Below are positions 11,601 to 20,738 of a DNA stretch of 31,303 bases, piece by piece (positions within the stretch are counted from its first letter, which is position 1; every line of letters begins with the position of its first letter). The notes under the pieces were generated by a model. That model ran no database searches and had not been told where the DNA came from. It worked only from the letters and a program-made list of their open reading frames with translations. Position numbers and translations under genes: made by a program. The DNA is taken from contig CALSCQ010002973.1 in the NCBI GenBank assembly GCA_943704525.1, positions 9,181-40,483 of the forward strand, in the 5' to 3' direction. Source of the DNA: Pigoraptor vietnamica. Its lineage: Eukaryota; Opisthokonta; Filasterea.

Positions 11601-14600
11601 CGTCACGCCACCATAAGCCGCCGTCGGAGTGATGCCGTTCGAGAGGCCGAGGAACGAGTACGCACCAAGCGTCAGGCTGTTGAATGCGAAAGACAGATTG
11701 CCGGCGTTACCGGCGTAGCCGTCGAGGTAAACCGACATGGACGGGCACACGATGAAGTCCAGGATGTCCTTCAGGGAGCCGTAGTTGTTGAACGTCGCGC
11801 ACGCCGTGAAGGCCTCGGCGCCGCGGATGGTCCCGTAATTGTTGAGCGTCGTGCGGACGGTGAGAGAGGGTCCCAGGGCGCGGAGGGTGCCGTTCACCAC
11901 GACGACCGTCGTCATGTTGCCCGGCCAGTTTTCCCCCGTGAGCTGGACCTCGCCGGCCACGATGATGCCCGTGTCGCCATCGAACGTGATCGGAATGCTG
12001 TCAATGCTCAGCGTGCTTCCCTGCAGCACGTGCGCCTGCGCACCCCCGCGAATCGCCACCGACCGATAGCGAATCGGCGAGAGCGGAAGTGGAGTCGACG
12101 CCTTCGCCAGCGCGTGCACATATGGGAACGGCGCAGCGACGAGCCCGCCATTGTCAATCGTGAGCGTCCCAAAGTCATCCGACGACGACTGGAGATAGAC
12201 TGTTCCAGCACCCGCGGCGTTGCTCCGCGAGCCGTAGGCTCCAATGCCACCATACGCCGTAACCGTTCCTGTAAATCCCGACATCGTGGTGTAGTAGATG
12301 GCAATTCGCCCGCCGCCACCACCACCGCCGTAGTAAGTGGCACCGCCGCCGTTCACGGAGATGGATCCGTTCCCCACGAGCTCGTTCACGTTTATCCAAA
12401 TCGACCCGCCACTACGGATCATAACATCTCGCGTCAGTATTGGACAAAACAAAGTGGCACAATGGACCAACACCACTACGCTGTGAGCGAGCGCGCCGCT
12501 TGCCTTCCACCCTGCATCACGCAGTTCCCGCTGTTGTACGGATTCCCGCCATCCGCAGACAGGAACCCGCGCAAATCGAATTTCGTCCGCACGTTGAGCT
12601 TGAGCGCGCCACCACCCGCGCCGCTGCACGCGTCCGCCCTGTCGTTCAGAGAGCCCGTCCCGAGTGACGTCGGCTGGTAAGGGTCACCGTACGTCGCGCC
12701 GGGCGGGCTGGGGTCCTTGTTGTAGTACCAATCCTGCGAGCCGTAACCGCCATGCGAAGGGCCTTGCTGGTACGAATTCCGCGACGGCGTAGGCGAACCG
12801 GGGCCGCCCGTAAAATAGCCCTGCTTGTCGAGCGACAGCCTCGCATAGCCGCCGATCGTCAACGCGCCAACGTCGAGCGTCGTCACGCCGCCATAAGGGG
12901 CCGTGGGAGTGATGCCGTTCGATAGGGTCAGCACCGATAGGTACCCGAGGTTGAGGGTCTCAAAGTTGAACGACAGATTGCCCGCATTCCCCGCATAGCC
13001 GTCGAGGTAGACGGATACGCCGGGACAGGTCGAGAAGTCGGTGATGTCGAGCAGCGGGCCGTAGTTGTTGAAGGTGGCACACGCAGAGAACGTCACGGCC
13101 CCGCGGATGGTGCCGTAATTGTTCAGAGGAGCACGCAGGGTGAGCGACGGCTGAAGCGTCCGGATGACTCCCCCCTTGAGGACGAGCGTCGTCATGTTGG
13201 CAGGCCAGTTGTCCCCCGTCAGCTGCACCTCACCCTGCACATTGAGCATCGCCGTCGCGTCAAACTTGCTCGCGATCGTATCGATCGGGTAAACGTCGCC
13301 CGGATTGACGAGCGCCTGCGCGGCGCCACGCACGAAGAGGGTCGCAAACTTGAGCGGCTGGCTGAGCGGCAGCGGCGTCGGCATCCTCGTGGACGGATTC
13401 AGCCACGGGAAGAAGCCTGGCACGAGGCCGCCGTTGTCGATGTACAGCGACCCCGGATTGTCCTGACTCTGCAGATAGACCGTCCCCGCCCCCGCACCCC
13501 AGTTGTGAGTGTCGCCGTAAGCGCCAATGCCACCGTACGCTTGGATCGACCCGTTAAAACGGCTCATGGTCGTATAGTAAATGGCCACGCGACCGCCGCC
13601 GCCGCCGCCGGTGTAGTACGATGCGGCGCCGCCGTTCGCCGAAATGACACCGTTGCCCGATAGTTCGCCGACGGTGACCCACAGGGATCCGCCGCTGCAG
13701 ACACGAGAGGAAAATAATGTAGAGGTGAGAAGCGCGTCACGTGCGCCAATGTCGCACACCAAAACGAATGGGTGCAAAGTGCAAATGAATCATCAGAGAT
13801 CGAGAATATACGGCCGCAAGATAATCACCTTCCACCTCCGCCGAGACAGGGCGCGGTCTGCGGGCTGCCTCCATCCGCGCTAATGTACCCGCGGACGTCC
13901 AGCGTCGTGACAATGAGGCGAAGCGCACCGCCACCGGCGCCGTTGCAGATGGGCGTGAGGATGGTCGGTCTGGAGCCGCCAGTACCGAGGGCCGACGGCT
14001 GGAACGGGTCGCCGTACGTCGGTCCCGGCCGAGTCGGATCCCTGTTGTACGACCAGTCCTGCGTTCCGTAGCCGCCGTGCGACGGTCCCTGCGTGTAACT
14101 TCCGCTTGCGGTTGGGGCGCCGGGGCCGCCGGCGAAGTAGCCCTGCTTGTCCAGCGACAGGCGCGCCCCCACGCCCACCGAGAGCGAGTCGAGCGTCAGC
14201 GTCACCATATATCCCCACTCCGTCGCTGGCGTTATGCCGTTCGAGATGGTAAGCACGGAAGAGTCCCCGAGCGTTATACTGCTGAACTCGTAGCTCAGGT
14301 TACCGGCGTTCCCATAATAGCCGTGGAGCAGAGCAGTCGTCGAGCGGCAGAGCGAGAGGGACGTCGTGTCGCGCATGCCACCAAAGTTCGAGAACGACGA
14401 GCATACGACAAGCTGTGCGCCGCCCGTAAGAAGGCCGTAGTTTGCCAGCGAAGAAGTGACGTTGACGACCGCAGGGTTCGCCACGGCAGCGACAACGCCG
14501 CTCGGAAGGATAGTCGTCGAGACGACGTTTGGCCACGCCGACCCATCCACCTCGAGCCTGCCGCCGACGTAGAGCTGCCCCGTGCCATCGCCACTAATGC

Positions 14601-17006
14601 GGGTGGTCAAGGCTTTGAGCGTGAAAGTGTCTGCAACCAAGAGGGCGCCGCCCTTTCGGAGGACGAGGGTATCGTACGTGTGATCGAATGCGCCGCCGGC
14701 GGGCGCGGCGAGCGTAGCGATGTTCGGCAGGAACATGTCGAGCAGCGAGGGGGTGAGGTTGTCGTTGTCAATGATGAGCTTGCTGACGCCGTCGGCGTTG
14801 ATGAACACCGTGCCAGGCCCGGCAGCCATCGTCCGGTCCGCACTCGCTCCGCCTACAAAAAAATGGCGGTTAGCACGCGCGGAGACGTGGGATGCTCTCG
14901 AGCTCGAGGGAAAAGGGATCAAAGCCGAGGCGAGAAAGAACGAGAACAATCAGCAGACAAAACGCGCACAAAAAGCGAACTGTTCACAACACGGACCTCG
15001 CGCGCGCATCAGCCCAGTGAAGGACGCCGCCGTGTCCGCGAGCACGGCCACGCGACCGCCACCACCCGCGCCGCCGTAGTAAGTTCCGTTACCGCCATCC
15101 GCCATTATCATGCCCGTGCCCGAGAGCGCAGCAGTCCGAATGTATATAGAGCCACCGCTCCCGCTCGCTACGTTGCAGGAGTTCGGGTCGGGTGACAAGG
15201 CGTTCGCAGAGACGAGGCCGTCCACAACGACCGACGCCGAGGCCGTCAGCTGCATGGCGCCGCCAGCGTTGGTGCTGCAGATGGCGCGCGTGTCGCCGTT
15301 GCTTCGCCCTCCGCTACCAAAGGCCGTTGGGGCGTACGGATTGCCGTAAGGTGCCAGAACGCCGCGCTTCGACCGACCCGAGGGCGACTCTTGTGCGCCG
15401 TAGCCGCCGTGTGATGAGCCGCACAGGGGCGACAACCTCGTTGTGTCCGTGCCTGGACCACCGTCGACGAAGCCCTGGCCGTCCGAATCGAGCATGGCGT
15501 TCCGCTCAACCGTGATAGTGAACGCATCGATCTTCAGGAGGTATCCGTTGACCGCGCCCGCCACTCCGAGCCCATTGCCGAGCGAGAGGCGTCCACCGCT
15601 GTTAACCGTCACCGACCCGAACACAAAGGAGCCGCGCTGTCCGATCGAGTTGGCATCAGCGGCGCCGGCGCCGTCCGCAAGGAGAAGGCGCGAGGCCGCG
15701 CACACACGAAGGGCACCTATGCCGTACAGCTGGGCGCGGCTCTCGACGTACGATGCGCACGCCGTCAGTGCCTGCGCGTTGACAGCGCCCATAAAGTACG
15801 CCTTGCCGCTGACCACGAGCTCGGCGGGACTCGATATGGACGAGTTCACGGACGAGTAGAGAGTCATCCCCGTCGGCCAAAACTTGTCTGCAAAGGTGAC
15901 ACTGCCCCACACGTGAAGCGTGCCCAACGAGTCCGACACAAGCGAGGCCGAGGAGGCCGAGAGCGACGTGGACGCGGGCACCATGAGCTGACCTCCGTTA
16001 CGCACGGTCACGGTCTTGAAAGGAAACGCGCCAGTAACGCCGAGGGGGACAGTGGCAGAGTAAGGCGGAAAGTAGGAGAGCCCCGTCCCCCCAAAAGGGT
16101 TTGATTGGCGACCGGCGTTGTCGACGATGAGCGAGCCCGTGCCCACGTCAGGCAGCCCCGTGAAGACATACACGGTCCCCGCGGCAGCAGCATTGTACTT
16201 TGTCACGTCCGACGTGCGATAAATGCCGCCATACGCCGTCATCGCGCCCGTGAACAGCGACGTCGCCGCGTAAACCGCAATGCGACCGCCGGAACCGCCG
16301 CCGCCTCCGAAGCCGGCGTCGCCGCCGTTCGCAGAGATGGTGCCAGCACCCGACAGCACGCCAGTCTCGATCCAAATACTGCCACCGGAGCCACCGCCGC
16401 CGCTGCACGAGGCGGGGTCCACGCCGAGCGCGTCTGCCGTGACGCTGCCATCAAGCGTCAACGTGGTCGTGACCATGAGATGCACCGCGCCACCGCCCGC
16501 GCCGGAGCACAGCAGGCGCGCGTCATTGGCATTTCCGCGGCCGCAGCCAACGGACACGGGCCGAAACACGTCGCCGTACGGGCGTCCGGGGACTACAGAC
16601 GACGGATCCGCGCCTCCCGAGCTTCCGTAGCCGCCATGGCCTGCGCCGGGGTAGATACCGAGGGCGGTCGTGCGGCCGTCAAGCCCACCGAATGAGCTGT
16701 ATCCCTTGCCGGTCGTGGTGATGGATCCACCCGCCTCAATAAGCACGGTGTCGGCGCGGATTTCAACGGGCGCAATGATGGTTCCGTCGGTGTTCCTCGG
16801 ATCGACCACAATGGAACCCCCGCTGCGGACCGTGATGGAGAGGAATGTGTGCGGCGAGTTGTCCGCGGTTATTGTGCACGATTGCCCGCTGAGCAAGAGA
16901 ATGGCAGTGCCGTCGATGCAGGGCGCTGCATGCGGAACACAATGGAGTCGCGTTAACGAATGTGACAAAACCAACAAACCACACGCACGCACGAACACAC
17001 TCGCAC

Positions 17007-17060
<54 letters not shown>

Positions 17061-17267
17061 GCACACACACACACACACACACACAGACGCACACACACGC
17101 GCGCGAGCGCTCACAAAAGTGTAAAACAGAAGAGTGAGAAGCGCAACAAGTGGATGTGACCCCATCTGCGCACGACAAAGCCCACCCGCAAAGGCACTGC
17201 GAGTAAGTACGAGGAGCGCGAGCAGGTGGATGGCGACGACACGACGAACGCACGTCCGCGCCGCCAT
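1..17267 (-). CDS. Giant secreted/surface modular protein: beta-solenoid repeats, EGF, FN3 chain (3' end missing)
   Basis: Twenty-three exons can be joined in one frame (4842 codons), reading down: 17267-17186, 16925-14997, 14852-13829, 13694-12504, 12411-11224, 11110-9911, 9815-9718, 9588-8686, 8550-8313, 8222-8131, 8023-7247, 7154-5792, 5719-4737, 4573-4307, 4115-3855, 3717-3445, 3285-3022, 2876-2619, 2447-2172, 2108-1008, 905-651, 577-305, 230-1. All borders are GT-AG except two GC-AG (donors at 12503 and 11223). Exon 1 encodes a 27-residue signal peptide. Then come about nine glycine-rich units marked by SHGGYG, GGGGGGRIAVY, AGAGTVYL and ISADGG motifs, an EGF-like module, and FN3 domains. 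No transmembrane segment or stop is seen, so the anchor, if any, lies outside the window. The architecture suggests an adhesin or extracellular-matrix role; this is inference. Splice sites are assigned by eye and need transcript support. Confidence 0.85.
1008..2108 (-). other. Exon 20: FN3 domain fused to two Ig-like 'LTFSETV'-type domains
   Basis: The first 90 or so residues are an FN3 domain (IRLSWAQAPPTP, GLAPSTTYQVALAYV). After it, without an intron, come two related domains of about 115 residues, each opening with a strand pair of the form P-L-S-x-D-L-D-x-x-T-x-x-A-x-F-x-E-P-V. The first is SWDVDVGSAKIVLRYSGTID, the second LVLDLSTLTVAATFDEPV, followed by an aspartate-rich FVIDDGFVRDVAG. 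The pattern resembles Ig-like repeats seen in large surface proteins of protists and algae. I assign this by pattern only. A Thr/Pro-rich linker (SSVTTPTAVPTS) closes the exon. Confidence 0.6.
3022..4573 (-). other. Exons 14-17: four fibronectin type III domains, one per exon
   Basis: Exons 4573-4307, 4115-3855, 3717-3445 and 3285-3022 (267, 261, 273 and 264 bp) each encode one FN3 domain of about 88 residues. The hallmarks are visible: an early proline run (PPAPLPPVVVSV), the core Trp (VVEWAPI, VTWILPF, LQWEAIP, LSWQPAD), and the LxPxTxYNIYLRAF or LLPYRLYAISIRAV strand. All four exons are phase 1 at both ends. FN3 domains usually act as spacers or binding modules in extracellular chains. Confidence 0.85.
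4737..5719 (-). other. Exon 13: end of solenoid region plus EGF-like module
   Basis: The exon first completes the last solenoid unit (ISANGG, SGGGGGGRVAVYAD, GPGTVYTEV, LLIDNGG). It ends with a six-cysteine EGF-like module, about 4737-4873, containing CDLCAFDNGGC and CTCPQPYLTF. This module marks the boundary between the solenoid head and the FN3 chain. The donor at 4736 (GTGGGT) is phase 1, which starts the run of phase-1 FN3 exons. Confidence 0.75.
5792..9815 (-). other. Exons 7-12: beta-solenoid units split over several exons
   Basis: Further units of the same family are cut by extra introns: 9815-9718, 9588-8686, 8550-8313, 8222-8131, 8023-7247 and 7154-5792. Two extra introns fall at the equivalent glycine run (YYGGSGG|GRIAVY and YYGGAG|AGGRLAVY), two near the start of the SHGGYG block (GHGGFG|S and ISADAQG|P). 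Exon 9 has no obvious long open frame of its own but reads through DNFGQGSTALPGYPYGDAYQ and continues the repeat pattern. The units are more diverged than exons 4-6. Confidence 0.75.
8591..8619. repeat. A29 tract (T29 in the transcript) in intron 8
   Basis: An uninterrupted run of 29 A on the plus strand lies inside the intron 8685-8551 of the giant gene. In the transcript it is a long poly-U tract about 40 nt before the acceptor and may serve as the polypyrimidine tract. It is also a likely place for sequencing length error. Confidence 0.95.
9911..14852 (-). other. Exons 3-6: beta-solenoid units, one unit per exon
   Basis: Exons 14852-13829, 13694-12504, 12411-11224 and 11110-9911 (1024, 1191, 1188 and 1200 bp) each carry one copy of the unit of about 400 residues. 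Exons 4-6 begin at the same point, inside an S-GGS(L/I)W motif, and exons 3-6 all end at the codon-phase-2 AG before the next one. Exons 4-6 are therefore symmetric (phase 2-2) and can be duplicated or lost without a frameshift. Recurring motifs are LSLDKQGYFxGGPG, SHGGYGSQDWYYN, GAGGGALKL, GFLSADGGNPYNSGNC, GNGSISVNGGG and GGGGGGRIAIYY. Confidence 0.8.
11224..12930. repeat. Near-identical tandem segments in exons 4 and 5
   Basis: About 430 bp from 11221 matches the sequence from 12501 (offset 1280) almost base for base, including the GC donor, and then divergence sets in. A second block, 10818-11110, matches 12118-12410 (offset 1300). The central parts of the exons are clearly more diverged. 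This mosaic fits recent tandem duplication with later gene conversion of parts of each unit. Confidence 0.85.
14997..16925 (-). other. Exon 2: glycine-rich beta-solenoid units 1 and 2
   Basis: This 643-codon exon starts at CIDGTAILLL and holds two repeat units. Each unit runs: ITTTGKGY or DSDGQGF lead, GHGGYG or SHGGYG block, P-YG---P---G turn, GAGGGAVHL block, ISANGG strand, GGGGSGGRIAVY block, AGTVYV strand, LIVDNAG, then a variable region with VRNGGQL. Short regular Gly/Ser turns alternating with aliphatic strands, and repeated Asn/Asp at turns, are what a right-handed beta-helix looks like. The fold is inference. Cysteine pairs recur in the variable half of each unit. Confidence 0.75.
17009..17098. 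repeat. (AC)n microsatellite in intron 1 of the giant gene
   Basis: A nearly pure AC tract with two AGACGC interruptions lies inside the 260-bp first intron (17185-16926). In the transcript it is a (GU)n tract ahead of the acceptor. It produces spurious cysteine/valine and threonine/histidine open frames that are not genes. Confidence 0.95.
17186..17267 (-). other. Exon 1: signal peptide exon of the giant protein
   Basis: The exon encodes exactly the 27-residue leader, with Arg residues followed by a hydrophobic core (HLLALLVL) and a small-residue end (SAFA). A phase-1 intron follows directly, with donor GTGGGC at 17185. Downstream sequence resumes as an APCIDGT start to the mature protein. 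The start codon at 17267 is the first ATG giving this leader. The signal peptide therefore sits alone on its own exon. Confidence 0.8.
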
Positions 17268-17962
17268 TTCCTCGCCCGAGACTGAGCGACCCCCCGCACG
17301 CTCAAAGAAGTGTCACCCCCGCCAATAAACAATTGCGGGCGAAATGCCCACAGTGTGAACAACGACTGTGAGATGGAGAGACTGAGAATGTTCCACCCAA
17401 AGTGTGAGCGGGTGGGGCACGTGTTTCCCGCGTCTTTTTGGCTTACTTGGTCAGTAGGAGGCCACTAATAACAAAAGTCGACCGCACAATGGCCGCACAC
17501 ACTGCCAGTGCATGCGCACGTGTCTGCGTGGGCTCTGTGCGTGCGCTGCTTCCACTGTCGCACGCGCGTGTGGGAGTCCGCGGGATGGCTGACCCGCGTG
17601 CGGACTGAGGGTAGCCACACCCTTGCAAGACAGCCCTAACCCCAACCCTAACTCTCACCTTATATACACACTGGCAAGACTGTTTGACAGGGGTCGCACC
17701 TTATTTGGACACAGTCGGCCAGTCCATTCGCCCATTTAGGAAGGCGAGTGCACTGTCCGGACGCGCCCCTTGCAGAGTCAAAACGTCCGCAACAGAAAGG
17801 GCTGCGTTGACGGAATATGGTCACATTTGGCTGGCGACATGAGGTTCCTCTACACTTCCAAGTGCTTCCATAGATTTCAGTTTGGACGCCATTTATATTT
17901 CGCCCTGGTGATGCAGTTTCAAACGGCACACCCAGTTCCTTAGCTCAACGCCAGGCATGCCT
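17268..17962. other. Intergenic region upstream of the giant gene
   Basis: This stretch lies between the carboxypeptidase stop and the giant gene start and must hold the latter's promoter. I find no convincing coding region; the short open frames lack domain features and codon continuity. It contains two CACGTG hexamers (17418 and 17517) and a 19-bp run of CCCTAAC-like units at 17634-17652. No clear TATA box or poly(A) signal could be assigned. Confidence 0.55.
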
Positions 17963-20324
17963 TCACAGAGGCTGGCTCTTGAGGAAGCGCTCAAAAAAGG
18001 CAAGCGACTGCACGGGCTTGTAATACGGCACCATGTGACCCGCCCCTGCAAGGGCAGCCGGAAGGAAGAGATAAGCGACTGCGTGCGAGCCAGTTTGCAA
18101 CAGGAGATAAACGGCGGAATAGAGAACACAATCACAGGCCAACGACACTCATGATGGTGAGCGACGGGTCGAATCCCATTGTTGACAATACAACACAGGA
18201 AATGTGCGACACAACCCACCCTTGATGGTAGCATAGACAAGGTTCTCGTACTCCTGAGTAAAACCGGCCACTTGGTCGCCCACAGTCCACGGCCGCCACG
18301 CGCTCTTTGGCGTGAGGTCAAGCGCGTCAATCCACGCCTCGGTGCCCGTGTGGGGCACGCTCAGGTCCTGGTCACCTGCGACGGTCGGGTTGAAGAGCGA
18401 TTAGTACCTCCAAAAGCGATGGAAACAGGAGACGCAAGGGAAACACTGCTAGGAGAGGCAAGGAAACGCACCGCTGAAGATGAACGCCCGCACGCCCTTC
18501 GACGTGAGCTCGGCGTGGATCGGAATCATCGACTTGGCGTAGAGGTCGCTGCCGTACTGAATCGACGTGCTGCACATGGCCCACTGGCCAATGTTCGCGA
18601 TGGGCGCCGCGTGGATTGCGCTGCGCACGACATCGGCGTTGATGTAGTCGACGAGGCGCGCAGAGTCAATGCAGGGCGGCGTCCCGCGAAGGCGCTCGGC
18701 CGCAAGGGGCGCAAAGACAGGCGACGAGAGCACATGCGCGTGCGTCGCCGCCTTCGTCTGCTGGAACTGGTCCCAGAGGACGTTGTACACGCAGAGCCCA
18801 GATGCAATGGTGTCGGCGTGCGAGGTGAGCTGGCGGCAGGCGGGCGACGGCTTCGAATACGAGCCGCGGCATTCCTTGTCGATCTTCGCGAAGAGGTCGT
18901 TGCTGATGATGCTGCAAGGCACGAAATAAAACACGGTAAATTCACTGTATGTGAGATATGTGTACACGTGCGTACGTGTTTGTGAGGAGTGTGAGTGTGA
19001 GTGTAAGTGTAAATGAGTGCGAGCGTGAGTGTGTGTGTTCGCGTAGAGAGAGCGCGCGAGTGTGTGAGTGCGAATGTCGGAGGGAAGCAGCGCATGCCGC
19101 ACACCTGTGCCCGTGCAGGAACGTGTAGGCGGCCTCGGAGTCCAGCTCCATGTCAGAGCAGCCGTTGCCCACAAAATACCCCTTGATGTTGATCTGCGTC
19201 GCGCCGCTCACCGCGTTGCCGTGAACAATCGCCTGCGTGAGAGTGGGCACGTAGATGCCTGGAGAGAGAGAGAGAGTGAATGAAGCTTGGTGTGAGAACA
19301 TACCGCCGATTGAATAAGGGACAAAGCCAGGTAGGTAACGCACCGGCGTACGACTCTCCCGAGACGTAGAAATCGTTGGCAAGGTACTGCGGATACTTCG
19401 CGAAGAAGGCGAGAAGGGCCGAGTAGTTGTCGCGTGCTGCGAAAATAAGATAACGGCCTAAGCAATGAAGGCCGCAAGGGTGGAGATATAGAGAAGGGGT
19501 ACAGGCACGCACCCGTGGTCGTGTCGTTCGTGTTGTAATCGGCCGTGTTCGACGAGTACGAGAGACCCACGCCAGCGGGAGCCTCGAGATAGAGGACATT
19601 CGCAACCTATTTCGCAGAGCACATCTCAGCCGGCAATACTTTGGCTCAAACTCCTTGACGTCGAAACACCAATACACATGTCACGCACTCGCACGTACCA
19701 CACTCGCACACACACAGCCACATATTATTACACACACACACCTGGTTCCACGAGTACGGGTTCAGGTCAAGCTGCTGCTGAGCGCCACTGGGACCGTCAA
19801 CAAAGCGGAAGGGTCCGTTCTCGTAAAACACTGCGTTTCGCCGCAGAGCGCGTGAGCACACGCGCCCTCCCACGCACAGATATAGACCCACGTGGAATGA
19901 AGATGTTCACAATAATCAACAGAATGCTCACTTCCGTAGAGTGAGCTGCAGCCCGGGCCGCCGTTCAGCCAGAGAACCTGCGTGAATATCGCAATGAGCA
20001 CAACGCACGACGGCGTACCGCATGTCAGACGAACAACGACAATAACGCACCAGAGGATCGCTCGAGGCATTGTTCGCAGACTCGACGAACCAGTAAAACA
20101 GTTGCTTGTTCCTGCGATTGTAACATAGCATTAGTTACGGCCGAGCAAGACAACGGTGCCGCGAACACCCACCCCACAGTGAGATAGCCAGCGAAAGACG
20201 TCACTTTCTGCGCCGAAGGGGTGAGGCCGGGCAGCGAAACGAGGTCTGCGTTCACGTCGATCGGTTTTGCGACGACGCACTGCGCGAGAATGGCCGCCGC
20301 CAGCACCACAGCAAGTCCCTTCAT
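17963..20324 (-). CDS. Serine carboxypeptidase, peptidase family S10
   Basis: Ten exons join to 455 residues: 20324-20173, 20111-20051, 19977-19932, 19830-19742, 19606-19513, 19436-19344, 19258-19105, 18911-18472, 18375-18220, 18045-17963. All introns are GT-AG, 61-193 bp. A signal peptide (MKGLAVVLAAAILAQCVVA) opens the protein. Family S10 landmarks follow in order: GYLTVGNKQLFYWFVES, WLNGGPGCSSLYG (about 74-86, oxyanion region), NGPFR, NPYSWNQ, APAGVGLSYS, GESYAG (catalytic Ser about 176), VGNGCSD, GDQDLSVPHTGTE (catalytic Asp near 380) and GAGHMVPYYKP (catalytic His about 432). The enzyme should remove C-terminal residues from peptides at acid pH in lysosomes, vacuoles or outside the cell. 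Length and motif order are complete, so it looks active. Confidence 0.95.
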
Positions 20325-20738
20325 GTTGCTCGTTCCAAGCAGAAATTCACTATACGCAAATGTGGCGATTCACGCTAAAAGCAATGGAAATAACGGGCCG
20401 ATGGGAGAGATAAGAGGGAAAAACTTGAGGTTGAAAGCTCGCTATGGGCTTGGGAGTTGAGTGTGCGGAACTTTCGCAATCGGATGGCAACCAATCAGAC
20501 GCCGCCGTGGCTGATTACGCCACACACGTGACCACAAATCTTACCATTGTAACAATAGTAACAAATATCATGACGTATATGTGACGACATATTTGTCACG
20601 TGCATGACGTCACCGTGCCTCTCGATGAGACGTAGTGCTCACCTTCACTTTTTATCGCACAGACAATTCTTATACGTTGTTAGAGACAAGTCGTAAGATC
20701 GGGTTCTGTTTGCGTTTGCTACAGACATTTTCGGTATC
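20325..20738. promoter_or_regulatory. Divergent promoter between carboxypeptidase and stomatin-like gene
   Basis: This 414-bp gap separates two genes transcribed away from each other. It contains CACGTG at 20525-20530 and 20597-20602 and a perfect CRE-type palindrome TGACGTCA at 20605-20612, three bases after the second CACGTG. The middle section is AT-richer with several GTGACG or ATGACG repeats (20570-20610). Binding by bHLH-zip or bZIP factors is inference from motif similarity only. Confidence 0.5.

Noticed and set aside
5792-16925. Possible bacterial autotransporter or filamentous adhesin gained by transfer
   Set aside because: The glycine-rich beta-helix pattern is reminiscent, but the gene has a eukaryotic leader exon, many spliceosomal introns, host-like codon use and EGF/FN3 modules in the same frame. 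Transfer is not supported by the sequence alone.
16953-17159. Open frames rich in Cys-Val or Thr-His near 17.0 kb, 26.5-26.8 kb and 28.7-29.0 kb
   Set aside because: They are translations of (GT)n, (AC)n and (AG)n microsatellites in introns, not proteins.
17634-17652. CCCTAAC-like units resembling telomere repeat
   Set aside because: Only 19 bp with an imperfect middle unit; too short to be a telomere or a meaningful interstitial telomeric array.
17443-17929. Short minus-strand open frames between the carboxypeptidase and the giant gene
   Set aside because: No recognisable domain, no conserved-looking residues and no splice continuity with either neighbour.
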